Shown here: piece by piece, positions 37,609-46,698 of the stretch
Position numbering within the stretch: the first letter of the stretch is position 1
Layout: each line of letters starts with the position of its first letter
From: Lysinibacillus composti
Lineage (GTDB): Bacteria > Bacillota > Bacilli > Bacillales_A > Planococcaceae
Reading direction: 5' to 3'
Length of the DNA stretch: 64,000 nt
NCBI RefSeq assembly: GCF_016908465.1
Contig: NZ_JAFBDY010000009.1
Location: 87,921-151,920 of the forward strand
Position numbers and translations under genes: made by a program
Notes under the pieces: model-generated
Database searches by the model: none
Told to the model about the DNA's origin: nothing
What the model saw: only the letters and a program-made list of their open reading frames with translations

Positions 37609-39024
37609 GTGAAAAAAAAGGAAGCGATTTTATCAATTGTAATTAGTTCTGCACTTTTAATGTCAGCCTGTTCCTCTGGAGCTACGAGTGCAAGCGAGAG
37701 CGAGAGTAAAAGTAAGCGGGCGGCTATTAATGTAGAGACAGCCTCAGTAGAGTTAGAGTCTCTTGATGCGTTATCCAGTTTCTCCGGAAAGCTTGAACCA
37801 GTTGAAGAAACGAACGTATCCTATCAAATTGGTGGTAAAATCCAAGATTTAAAAGCAGATGTTGGTGATTCTATTAAGTCTAGTGAGGTTTTGGCAAGTT
37901 TAATTGATTCAGACTTACAGTTACAAGTTGATTTGGCTGATAATGCAGTTCTTCAAGCTGAAGCAACGGTTATTTCTGCAAATTCGGCCATCTCTGCTTC
38001 GGAAGCTAATATTGGGGCAGCAAATGCCCGAATTAATAGTGCTCAAGCAAATCTAGCACAAGTCGATAAAGGCGCACGTGCACAAGAGAAAGAACAAGCT
38101 AAAATAAACGTCGATCTAGCTAAAAGTGCACACGAGAAATTAAAGACAGATTTAGAAAGAATTAAAGCGTTATATGATCAAGGTATTGTGGCAAAATCAC
38201 AGTACGATGAAATAAAACTTCAAGTAGATAATGCTCAAAAACAAGTTGCCATTGCTGAACAATCTTATTCTCTTATTACAGAAGGTTCTACTGAAGAGCA
38301 ACGTGATATTGTTCGTTCAGGTATCAAAGAAGCAGAAGCAGGTAAAGCCCAAGCCCAAGCTGCAGCAAAACAGTCACAAGCTTCTAAAAAACAAGCTGAA
38401 GCTTCTTATCAACAAGCATTGATTGGTAAAAAACAAGCTGAAGTAGCTTTAGCAAAAACAAAACTTACTTCGCCAACAAGTGGTGTCATCTTAACGAAAC
38501 ATGTTTCAGAAGGTGAACAAATTAATGCAGGTGACCCAATTTACACAGTTGGTAAAATCAATCAATTAAAGGCGATCCTTCCGATTCCAGATAAAGAAGT
38601 AGCGAATTGGAAAGCAGGAGATGAAGTGACTGTTCGTCTTTATGATGAAGAAAGAAAAGGTAAAGTTTCAAAAATCTATCCCCAAACAAATGAGGGAACA
38701 GGGACAGTAAGTGTAGAAGTTGTCATTGATAACGAAGAACTTGATTGGCTTCCAGGTCAAGTCGTATCTGCTAACAGAACTGTAAGTGATAATGTGGGAA
38801 TTCTTGTACCAATCGAAGCGGTGATCTCAAGTGGCTCTGATCCATATGTGTTCAAAGTCGTAGATGGACATGCTGTGAAAACTGCTGTTGTAACAGGTAA
38901 ATTAGTAGGAAATAAGATTCATATTGTTAGCGGATTAGAAGAAGGAACGGAAATCGTTATTCGAGGGGGAGAAGGAGTACTCGATGGGGACCCATTGAAA
39001 ACTAGTGGGGGTAAAGAAGAATGA
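37609..39024 (+). CDS. RND efflux membrane-fusion lipoprotein
   Basis: A 471-residue HlyD/AcrA-family adaptor with GTG start after GAGGAAG. The N-terminus is a lipoprotein signal ending in LMSAC, with lipidation at C21. The family layout is present: lipoyl half near 75-100, a long alpha-helical hairpin rich in Ala/Gln (about 105-290), second lipoyl half (LTSPTSGVILTKHVSEGEQINAGDP near 290-315), then beta-barrel and membrane-proximal domains. It overlaps the RND permease gene by four bases. In a Gram-positive it cannot contact an outer-membrane channel and presumably works with the permease at the membrane surface. Confidence 0.88.
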   Translation: MKKKEAILSIVISSALLMSACSSGATSASESESKSKRAAINVETASVELESLDALSSFSGKLEPVEETNVSYQIGGKIQDLKADVGDSIKSSEVLASLIDSDLQLQVDLADNAVLQAEATVISANSAISASEANIGAANARINSAQANLAQVDKGARAQEKEQAKINVDLAKSAHEKLKTDLERIKALYDQGIVAKSQYDEIKLQVDNAQKQVAIAEQSYSLITEGSTEEQRDIVRSGIKEAEAGKAQAQAAAKQSQASKKQAEASYQQALIGKKQAEVALAKTKLTSPTSGVILTKHVSEGEQINAGDPIYTVGKINQLKAILPIPDKEVANWKAGDEVTVRLYDEERKGKVSKIYPQTNEGTGTVSVEVVIDNEELDWLPGQVVSANRTVSDNVGILVPIEAVISSGSDPYVFKVVDGHAVKTAVVTGKLVGNKIHIVSGLEEGTEIVIRGGEGVLDGDPLKTSGGKEE

Positions 39025-42000
39025 TTCGGTACTTAATCAAAAAGCGTAAAATTACACTCCTCTTCTTTGCGGTTGTTTCCATTTTTGGTTTACTAAGTTT
39101 TTTTCAATTACCGAAACAAGAAATTCCTGACTTAGTTATCAGTCAAGCTATGGTAACAACGACTTACATTGGTGCCACACCAGAAACAGTTGAGCAAACG
39201 ATCACAAAACCAATCGAGCAAAAAATTAAAGAAATGCAAGGTGTTGATACGATTACTTCTACATCGTCTGAAGGCGTATCAACGATTATGGTAATGTTAG
39301 AATCTGGAGCAAATCCGAAAGAAAAATGGCAAGAGCTACGAACAAAAGTTCAAGATGCCGGGGGTGAGCTTCCAGAAGGTGCAAATCAGCCCTTTGTAAA
39401 CGATAATCTTGTAACAACATTTGTTAGTTCTTATGCAGTGACTGCAGACAATCCAGAAAAACTAAAAGAATTAAGTAGTTTAATGGATTCTTGGAAAGAC
39501 CAATTACGAGCAGTTCCTGGTATTGCTGACATCGATATTAAAGGAATTCCTGATCAAGAAATCCGGGTGAACTTAGATACTCAAAAAATGCAACAATACA
39601 ATATCTCTTGGTCTCAAGTATCACAAGCAATTCAAGCTGAAAATGAACGTACGCCTATCGGGGATATTGATTTTCAGGAACGAAACTATCAGCTAAGAAT
39701 CGAAAATACACAAAACATTGAAGATTTAAATCGAGTTATTATTACAAGAACTTCAGATGGTTTTCCAATTTACTTAGAACATATTGGAAGCGTCGAACTT
39801 ACACATGCTGAAACTTCATATTATGCTTACAGTAATGGGCTACCAACTATTACTTTAAATATTAGTGCAGAAACAGGCAGTGATGTTCCAGCAATACATG
39901 ATCGTGTTGTTGAAAACATGAAAAAACTAGAAACAACACTTCCAGATGGTTTTGAGTTAGACCTGCTATATGCACAAAAAAATACAATTGATGATATGTT
40001 CCATGGCCTATCAAAAGAATTATTGATTGCCATGATCGCCGTTATTATTGTATGTGTCATGGCATTAAATTTAGTGACTTCTTCTATTGTAATGTTAGCC
40101 ATTCCATTATCATTAGCGGTTGGTTTAGTTGTATTACCAATGTTTGATGTAACACTGAACCAAATGACGGTTATTGGAGTTATTATCGTACTCTCGCTGT
40201 TAGTAGATGATGCGATAGTTGTAAATGACAATATTGAACGGCGATTATCCTCTTTAGGTGAGAAACCAATGGAAGCAGCAGTAAATGGAACTAAAGAAGT
40301 AATCATATCCATTATTACAGCCACTTTAGCAACAATCTCTGCCTTTCTTCCATTATTGGTCTTGCCAGGGGATATGGGGAAATTTATTAAACCAATTCCA
40401 CTAGTGATTATCTTTTCACTATTAGCGTCGATGGCTATGTCATTAACGATTGTACCGATTTTCCGAGAATGGTATGAATCTCGCCATCAGAAGAAAAAAG
40501 GGAAACCAAATAAACACCCGGGATTCTTGGGTAAACAAATCAATGCCTTAAATCGCTTGTATTCAGGTAAAGCGATGAAAAAAGTGGTGAAGCGTCCAAT
40601 ACTAATTGGTACGCTAGGAATCTTAATTGGTACTGCAGCCTTTGGATTAGCAGCTTTTGTACCAGTAGAGTTATTCCCAAAAGCAGAAGATCCACAATTC
40701 ACGATTGATGTTTCGATGCCAACAGGTACATCACTTCAAGAAACTGACCGAGTGGTAAAAGAAATTGCTGCTTGGGTTCAGGAAAAGCCTGGAGTAGAGG
40801 CGATTACGTATGCTTCTGGAGGCGGTGCACCTCAACTATTTAATGGTATGGGGGCAGGAAGTGGTTCAGGCGCTGGTCAAATCAATATTCAAGGTGAAGA
40901 AGGAAAGTTTGATATTCAAGCAACCCTTGATGAATGGAATGATCACTTTAAAGAGGCATACCCTGGGATTTCAGTTATTGCATCTTCACTATCTGCAGGT
41001 ATCGATGTAGGGGATCCTATTTCAATTCGTTTAACTGGTCAAGATATGGAGCAGCTTCGAGGCTTATCTGAACAAATCAAAACAATCATTGCTGAAACAA
41101 ATGGAACTTACGATATTTCAGATTCTGTTGGTGTTGAACGCTATGCTTTAGAGTTTATTGTCAATAAGGAAGCAATGGATCTAAATCAAGTAAGTTATAC
41201 GAACTTAACAACAACGTTAAGATTACTAACTCAAGGGTTAGGTGTAAGTGAGTTTGATACAGGAAACGATTTAATTGATATTAAGCTTTATTTAGATGAA
41301 GAGATCCAAGGTGATCCAACTTCTTTATATCAACAGTTGAGTGTAACAAATGCGTTAGGGGAACAAGTTCCATTAGCACAATTAGTTGAAATGAAACCAA
41401 CATTCTCAGTTCAACAAATTAATCACCATAATTTAGAACGTACGATTACAGTTGGGGCAGATATAACAGAAGCAACAACTGCTACTGCGGCTATGACTGA
41501 AATTATACCGAAGATTGAAAAGTTAAATATGCCTGATGGATATAAATGGTCAATTGGAGGGGAAGTTGAACAGCAAACCGAATCCTTCCAAGACTTAGGA
41601 CTGTTATTCATCGCATGTCTTGTAATGATTATCGTGTTAATTACGATTCAATTCAACTCATTCTCAATACCGTTAATCATTTTGACAACAGTTTATTTAG
41701 CTGCAGCTGGTGGTGTGATTGGAATGTTTGTTACACGTACACCACTTGGCTTTATGTCGGTTATTGGGATTACTGCGTTGGCGGGTATCGTTGTTCGTAA
41801 CGGTATCGTGTTGATCGAATTTATGGAAGATGCAAGAAAAGAAGGAATGGATTTAACGAGCGCCGTTATAAAAGCAACAGAGGCTCGTTTCCGTCCGATT
41901 ATCTTAACAGCATCTGCAGCTATTTTAGGGCTTCTACCAGTTGCGTTAATTGGAGATATTTTATTTAGACCAATGGCGATTACAATTATCTCTGGTGTTA

Positions 42001-42152
42001 TCTTCTCTACTGCTTTAACTTTATTTGTAGTACCTTCTTTATATTTGATTGTGGCAAATATGAAAAACAAGCGGATTAATAAAAAGCGTACAAAACTAGA
42101 AAATTTAGAGAAGAAGGCAAAAGAAAAGGAAAAAGAAACGATTACTTTATAA
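39021..42152 (+). CDS. RND multidrug/lipopeptide efflux permease (SwrC/YerP-like)
   Basis: A 1,043-residue HAE-RND transporter. It has the expected two-fold layout: a helix at the N-terminus (about 10-30), a large extracytoplasmic loop, helices 2-6 (about 335-480), helix 7 near 525, a second loop, and helices 8-12 (about 865-1025). The proton-relay aspartates are present in LSLLVDDAIVVNDNIERR (about 390-407). The C-terminal tail is highly charged (KKRTKLENLEKKAKEKEKE). In Bacillus subtilis the related SwrC/YerP exports surfactin and is next to the TetR gene yerO; the same order is seen here. Confidence 0.9.
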   Translation: MIRYLIKKRKITLLFFAVVSIFGLLSFFQLPKQEIPDLVISQAMVTTTYIGATPETVEQTITKPIEQKIKEMQGVDTITSTSSEGVSTIMVMLESGANPKEKWQELRTKVQDAGGELPEGANQPFVNDNLVTTFVSSYAVTADNPEKLKELSSLMDSWKDQLRAVPGIADIDIKGIPDQEIRVNLDTQKMQQYNISWSQVSQAIQAENERTPIGDIDFQERNYQLRIENTQNIEDLNRVIITRTSDGFPIYLEHIGSVELTHAETSYYAYSNGLPTITLNISAETGSDVPAIHDRVVENMKKLETTLPDGFELDLLYAQKNTIDDMFHGLSKELLIAMIAVIIVCVMALNLVTSSIVMLAIPLSLAVGLVVLPMFDVTLNQMTVIGVIIVLSLLVDDAIVVNDNIERRLSSLGEKPMEAAVNGTKEVIISIITATLATISAFLPLLVLPGDMGKFIKPIPLVIIFSLLASMAMSLTIVPIFREWYESRHQKKKGKPNKHPGFLGKQINALNRLYSGKAMKKVVKRPILIGTLGILIGTAAFGLAAFVPVELFPKAEDPQFTIDVSMPTGTSLQETDRVVKEIAAWVQEKPGVEAITYASGGGAPQLFNGMGAGSGSGAGQINIQGEEGKFDIQATLDEWNDHFKEAYPGISVIASSLSAGIDVGDPISIRLTGQDMEQLRGLSEQIKTIIAETNGTYDISDSVGVERYALEFIVNKEAMDLNQVSYTNLTTTLRLLTQGLGVSEFDTGNDLIDIKLYLDEEIQGDPTSLYQQLSVTNALGEQVPLAQLVEMKPTFSVQQINHHNLERTITVGADITEATTATAAMTEIIPKIEKLNMPDGYKWSIGGEVEQQTESFQDLGLLFIACLVMIIVLITIQFNSFSIPLIILTTVYLAAAGGVIGMFVTRTPLGFMSVIGITALAGIVVRNGIVLIEFMEDARKEGMDLTSAVIKATEARFRPIILTASAAILGLLPVALIGDILFRPMAITIISGVIFSTALTLFVVPSLYLIVANMKNKRINKKRTKLENLEKKAKEKEKETITL

Positions 42153-42159
42153 GTACTAG

Positions 42160-42188
42160 GATTCAAAGGGGAATTCCCTTTTGAATCC
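42160..42188. repeat. inverted repeat between permease and regulator
   Basis: GGATTCAAAgGGGAA pairs with TTCCCTTTTGAATCC almost completely with essentially no loop. There is no U-run, so it may be a mRNA-stabilising hairpin or a protein site. It ends 26 bases before the TetR start. Confidence 0.5.
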
Positions 42189-42213
42189 ATCGTTTTAATG
42201 GAGGCAATGGAAC

Positions 42214-43131
42214 TTGGATAAAAAAAAGCTAGAAATCATTAAAATTGCCATCCACTTGTTTTCAGAAAACGGCTACCATTCCACATCAGTGGAGGAAATA
42301 GCTAAAGAAAGTAATATGGCAAAGGGTTCTTTCTATAAGTATTATCAATCTAAAGAAGATTTGTTAATTGATATTATTAATACGATCCCACTAGAAATCA
42401 AGCAAGTATTAACAAAGATTTATAGCAAAGAGTACGATTCTTCCATACAGAAATTAAGCGATTTAATTACCGTCTGTTATGAAAAGGTATTTGTGAAACA
42501 AATTCAAATACTAATGTCCTCATGTAATGATGGGGCGTTAATTAAGAATCAAAACATTCACGATGTTGCAAGAAATATTTCAACTGAAATTGATACACTT
42601 CTAAGTGAATTCTTCATCAACCTTTATGGCGAGAAAATCAAGGATTATGTTTGGAATTTAAATCTCTTATTTACAAGTCAGATGGTGAATTATTTAATCT
42701 TAAATCGTGAAAGACAAGTAAATACAAATTTAGAAGATACGGCGAATTTTATGGCCACTTCCATCGAGATATTGGCAGAAGGGTATCTAGAAAGAAAACC
42801 TAAACCAGTGATAATAGGGAAGTCTCAAATAGGGAAGAATCAGTCAGATGAAAGCCCTCTAGTAAAAGGACAAAAGATACGCAAAATCCTAAGTCTAATA
42901 AACCACACTGTAAATAACTCAGTACATGGTACAAAAGAAAAAGAAGAATACATGCAAGTAATCTATTTACTAGAAGAAGAGTTGCTTCAAAAAGAGCAAA
43001 ATACCATTTTGATTAGGGCATATATTTCTTCATTGGAATCTATTGCAGAACTAGTAAATGAATGTAAAGAACTGAAGAGTTTATTAGAAATTGAGCAAAA
43101 TCAGGACCGATTATCTAACTTACTAAGATAA
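42214..43131 (+). CDS. TetR-family regulator with long C-terminal extension
   Basis: A 305-residue regulator with TTG start nine bases after GGAGG. The helix-turn-helix is at about 10-55 (HSTSVEEIAKESNMAKGSFYKYYQSKEDLL). Ordinary TetR proteins end near residue 200; here a linker (about 198-220) leads to an extra helical region of about 85 residues (IRKILSLINHTVNN ... ECKELKSLLEIEQ). YerO of B. subtilis, which lies beside the RND gene yerP, is also over-long. It probably represses the preceding efflux pair in response to an exported compound; the palindrome at 37483 is a candidate operator. Confidence 0.82.
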   Translation: MDKKKLEIIKIAIHLFSENGYHSTSVEEIAKESNMAKGSFYKYYQSKEDLLIDIINTIPLEIKQVLTKIYSKEYDSSIQKLSDLITVCYEKVFVKQIQILMSSCNDGALIKNQNIHDVARNISTEIDTLLSEFFINLYGEKIKDYVWNLNLLFTSQMVNYLILNRERQVNTNLEDTANFMATSIEILAEGYLERKPKPVIIGKSQIGKNQSDESPLVKGQKIRKILSLINHTVNNSVHGTKEKEEYMQVIYLLEEELLQKEQNTILIRAYISSLESIAELVNECKELKSLLEIEQNQDRLSNLLR

Positions 43132-43142
43132 TCATAAACAGA

Positions 43143-43167
43143 GACAAGGGGACAGGTTCCTTGTCCC
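43143..43167. repeat. GACAAGGGGACAGGTTCC repeat element
   Basis: GACAAGGGGACAGGTTCC followed by TTGTCCC contains two alternative pairings (ACAAGG/CCTTGT and GGGACA/TGTCCC). From memory, near-identical short elements are scattered in intergenic regions of many Bacillales genomes. Only one copy is in this window, so its repeat nature cannot be shown here. Confidence 0.45.
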
Positions 43168-43201
43168 ACTAGATATTTATCATATGGCTACCAACCATTA
43201 G

Positions 43202-43239
43202 GCCCAGCAGAATTTAAAACTCTGCTGGGCTTATTTTTG
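43202..43239 (+). terminator. terminator after the TetR gene
   Basis: GCCCAGCAGA and TCTGCTGGGC form a perfect 10-bp GC-rich stem around an A/T-rich loop, followed by TTATTTTTG. Confidence 0.85.
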
Positions 43240-43376
43240 TACGCTATACTGTACTATAATGTTAACTTCCAGTATTTAGATCTAAAACTCGTATAAAAAA
43301 ATTTAATGTCAGAAATACTAGTAATATTATTTCAGATACTGCTACATATGTATATAAAAGGAAACTTAGGAGGTAA

Positions 43377-44924
43377 ATGATGCGAAAGAATGGTGGATTC
43401 ACCTTACAGGAGCGCATTCCATATGAATGGAAACTGGCTTTTTATTCTGCGTTCATCATTGGATTACTAACTCACCTTTATATTTTTGTACATAGGTTAC
43501 CCAACCATGATGGTCTATTAAATATTTATAGTTCGCAAGCGAAAGTAACATCAGGTAGATTCTTTTTAAGCGCTGCTAGCGGGTTAAGTACTTATTTTGA
43601 TTTACCGTGGGTGATTGGGTTACTTTCTATTTTGTTCTTAGCATTAGCTGCCATTTGTATAGTTAGTTTATTTGAAGTTAAAAAGAAAATCTCGATTGTA
43701 TTGATTTCAGGAATTGTCGTCACATTCCCAAGTGTTACGGCAACTTTTTCATATATGTTCACTGCTGACGGCTATATGATGGGCACTTTTTTTGCAATCC
43801 TCGCTGTCGTTTTAACGAAAAAGTATCGATTCGGTTTTATTATAGGCGCAATCCTTTTATGTTTAGGTGTAGGAATTTATCAAGCGAATTTATCTGTGAC
43901 AATGGCTTTTATCACATTATGGTTAATTCATGATATTCTCTTGAGAAAAACGACTACAAAAGAGCTAGGGATGAATGTTCTTCGTTCAGGTCTCATGCTT
44001 GGAATCGGGATGGTCGCCTACTTAGTTGTGTATAAGATTTATACGAAATATTTAGAAGTATCCATTACGAGTTATCAGGGACTCGATAAAGTAGGGACAG
44101 TAACGTTCGAAGACTTTCCGGATATTTTTGATCAGATCGGACAGGATTTAAAGACTTTCTTTTTTGATGGATTCGTCAATCAGACACAAGTGGATTTTTT
44201 CGAATGGTTAAATGTTTTGCTATGTATTACATTAATCATCGCAACGGTAACAGTTTTGCTGATAAAAAAAGTCTATAAGAATATTGTGCAGCTTTTGGTT
44301 TTGGTACTTTTAATATTGAGCTTGTCAATTAGCTTCTATGTTGTTTATTTCCTATCTCCCGAAGCAATTTATCATATATTAATGGTATTTAGTTTATGTG
44401 TCGTCTATATTTATTTAGTTCTATTATATGATGCAGTGGATGTACGGAATCCAATGATAGTTGAACGTTTTATTTCATGGTCGACGGTGGTGTTATTAAC
44501 ACTGACTATTTATAATTTTGGATTAATTGCTAATATCGCTTATTTTAATATGGAACTTAAGTTTGAGCGCTCCATCCATTTAGCCAATCGAATATTAGAT
44601 CGTGTAGAACAATTAGATGATTATGAGGATGCTAAAATGATCCATGTTGTGGGTCGATATCAAATGGAAACAGATTTGTCTTCGAATATTATCCCTAAAA
44701 AAACTCCGAAGATGATTGGTTCAACGGGGGAACATATCGTCATATACACTGCACACTTCCAAAAGATGTTCGAGCATTTTCTAGGGTATAAACTGGAGTT
44801 TTTAACACCTGAGGAATTAGAAGTATTTAATGAACGGGATGAAATCAAAGAAATGGGAACGTGGCCGTCACAAGATTCTGTTCGAGTCATTGGAGATGTG
44901 CTTGTCATCAAAATGGCTGAATAA
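43377..44924 (+). CDS. GtrII-like membrane glucosyltransferase
   Basis: A 515-residue membrane protein with AGGAGG just upstream; spacing suggests the second ATG (43380) may be the real start. About ten to eleven hydrophobic helices (residues 20-390) precede a short extracytoplasmic tail (about 400-515). The early loop HRLPNHDGLLNIYSSQAKVTSGRFF with an acidic residue after the first helix is typical of the GtrII family, which adds side-chain glucose to surface polysaccharides from a polyprenyl-phosphate donor. No GtrA/GtrB partner is in the window. It is followed by a terminator and by the MBOAT/DHHW pair. Confidence 0.72.
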   Translation: MMRKNGGFTLQERIPYEWKLAFYSAFIIGLLTHLYIFVHRLPNHDGLLNIYSSQAKVTSGRFFLSAASGLSTYFDLPWVIGLLSILFLALAAICIVSLFEVKKKISIVLISGIVVTFPSVTATFSYMFTADGYMMGTFFAILAVVLTKKYRFGFIIGAILLCLGVGIYQANLSVTMAFITLWLIHDILLRKTTTKELGMNVLRSGLMLGIGMVAYLVVYKIYTKYLEVSITSYQGLDKVGTVTFEDFPDIFDQIGQDLKTFFFDGFVNQTQVDFFEWLNVLLCITLIIATVTVLLIKKVYKNIVQLLVLVLLILSLSISFYVVYFLSPEAIYHILMVFSLCVVYIYLVLLYDAVDVRNPMIVERFISWSTVVLLTLTIYNFGLIANIAYFNMELKFERSIHLANRILDRVEQLDDYEDAKMIHVVGRYQMETDLSSNIIPKKTPKMIGSTGEHIVIYTAHFQKMFEHFLGYKLEFLTPEELEVFNERDEIKEMGTWPSQDSVRVIGDVLVIKMAE

Positions 44925-44953
44925 TAAAGAAGAAATTTGTTATAGAGTGTTAG

Positions 44954-44985
44954 AGAGTTGTTTGAATGAGGACAACTCTTTTTTT
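44954..44985 (+). terminator. terminator after the GtrII-like gene
   Basis: AGAGTTGT and ACAACTCT pair around a ten-base loop, followed by seven T. The gap from 44986 to 45264 is A+T-rich. It contains a small ACCTT/AAGGT hairpin near 45175 but no gene that I can support. Confidence 0.85.
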
Positions 44986-45264
44986 GTGTTGAAAATCTTT
45001 ACATTTATACGCTGGAGCCCTTTGAGTTTCATTTTATTTCATATTCTAAAAACTAAAATTCTAGTGTATACTGAATACTTGAAATAGAATAAAATGACAT
45101 TATTCGACGGGTTTCTATGGATTAATAGAATTGGATTTACAAGATTTTTAGCAAGCAATGCAATTCCAAACAACCTTCACACGAAAGGTGTTTTCTATAT
45201 TTAGAATTTAATCTCGTACCAAACCGTTAAAATGCTAATTTTTATTTAAGACTGGAGAATTACT

Positions 45265-46689
45265 ATGGTTTTTAGTAGCCTTTTATTTTTGTATGTATTT
45301 TTACCCATCGTAATTATTTTGTATTTTATCTCTCCGAAAGTATTGCGAAATAGCATATTGCTCATCGCAAGTTTACTTTTTTATGCGTGGGGAGAACCTA
45401 AATATGTAGTGTTAATGCTGATTTCCATCTTTATTAACTATGTATTTGGGATCGTCATGGACAAGGCTCAACAAAAATCTAAGCGATTGACATTTCTTTG
45501 GATTACCGTGATTTTGAATCTAGCTATTTTAGGGTATTACAAATATGCGGGGTTCTTTATTGATATCTTTGCGGATCTAACTGGGAAGGAAATCGAATGG
45601 GAAGCAGTACCACTGCCAATCGGGATTTCGTTCTATACGTTCCAGGCGATTAGTTATATTATCGATGTTTACCGAAAAGAGGTACCGGCACAACGTAGTT
45701 TAATTGATTTATCATTATTCATTACGTTATTCCCACAACTTGTTGCGGGACCAATTGTTCGATATCAAACAGTTAATGAAGAAATTAAAAAACGTTTTAC
45801 TTCAAGTTCAGATTTAATGATTGGGACAAGACGTTTCATTCAAGGGTTAGGAAAGAAAGTCTTAATTGCTAATCCGATGGGCGAAGTAGCCGATCAAATC
45901 TTTGCCATTTCTGGTGGAGACCTAACAACAGGTACGGCCTGGATTGGGATTATTGCGTACTCACTACAAATCTACTTCGATTTCTCAGGATATAGTGATA
46001 TGGCGATCGGTTTAGCGAGAATCTTTGGCTTTAAATTTGAAGAAAACTTCAATTATCCATATATCGCTCAATCCGTTTCAGAGTTTTGGCGTAGATGGCA
46101 TATTTCATTAAGTTCATGGTTTAGAGATTACGTGTACTTCCCACTTGGAGGAAGTCGTGTAAGTCATGAATGGAAAGTGTACAGAAATCTATTAGTAGTT
46201 TGGACACTTACAGGGTTTTGGCATGGAGCAAGTTGGACATTTATGGCGTGGGGCTTTTACTTCGGGATATTAATTTCACTAGAGAAAAAATTCCTATTGA
46301 AGTGGTTAAACAAAATTCCAAGAGTGTTCCGTCATATTTATGTATTGTTTATCGTTATGATTGGTTGGGTATTCTTTAGAGCAGACAATTTTTCTTATGC
46401 ATTTGATTATCTGAAAGCAATGTTCTTTATGACAGATGCGGCAACATTTGATTACAATACCCTATTGTATATGAAAGACTACTCTATTTATTTCATTGCA
46501 GCGTTTATTTTATCTATGCCAATCTATATCATGTATCAAAAATGGTCAGAGTCGAAAGCAGAGAAATCCATTGCTTTTGCAGCACCGTTAAGAATTTGGC
46601 AAACTGTTTTCTACATTGCACTGATTCTAGTGATTACAATGTATTTAGTAAATGCAACACATAATCCATTCATTTACTTTAGATTTTAG
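45265..46689 (+). CDS. MBOAT-family O-acyltransferase (AlgI/DltB-like)
   Basis: A 474-residue polytopic membrane enzyme. Family motifs: FPQLVAGPIVRYQ near 167, FDFSGYSDMAIGLARIFGF near 241, FWRRWHISLSSWFRDYVYFPLGGSR near 273-297 and GFWHGASWTFMAWG with the invariant catalytic histidine H320. This is the AlgI/PatA pattern: it would move acetyl groups across the membrane for O-acetylation of a surface polysaccharide. DltB is a relative, but no dltA, dltC or DltD is present, whereas a DHHW/AlgJ-like partner gene starts immediately after. Confidence 0.88.
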   Translation: MVFSSLLFLYVFLPIVIILYFISPKVLRNSILLIASLLFYAWGEPKYVVLMLISIFINYVFGIVMDKAQQKSKRLTFLWITVILNLAILGYYKYAGFFIDIFADLTGKEIEWEAVPLPIGISFYTFQAISYIIDVYRKEVPAQRSLIDLSLFITLFPQLVAGPIVRYQTVNEEIKKRFTSSSDLMIGTRRFIQGLGKKVLIANPMGEVADQIFAISGGDLTTGTAWIGIIAYSLQIYFDFSGYSDMAIGLARIFGFKFEENFNYPYIAQSVSEFWRRWHISLSSWFRDYVYFPLGGSRVSHEWKVYRNLLVVWTLTGFWHGASWTFMAWGFYFGILISLEKKFLLKWLNKIPRVFRHIYVLFIVMIGWVFFRADNFSYAFDYLKAMFFMTDAATFDYNTLLYMKDYSIYFIAAFILSMPIYIMYQKWSESKAEKSIAFAAPLRIWQTVFYIALILVITMYLVNATHNPFIYFRF

Positions 46690-46698
46690 GTGAAAAAC

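Noticed and set aside
39827..40324. 165-codon minus-strand frame inside the RND permease (a similar one lies at 41693-42190).
   Set aside because: Shadow frames opposite hydrophobic coding sequence; both are fully covered by an intact permease.
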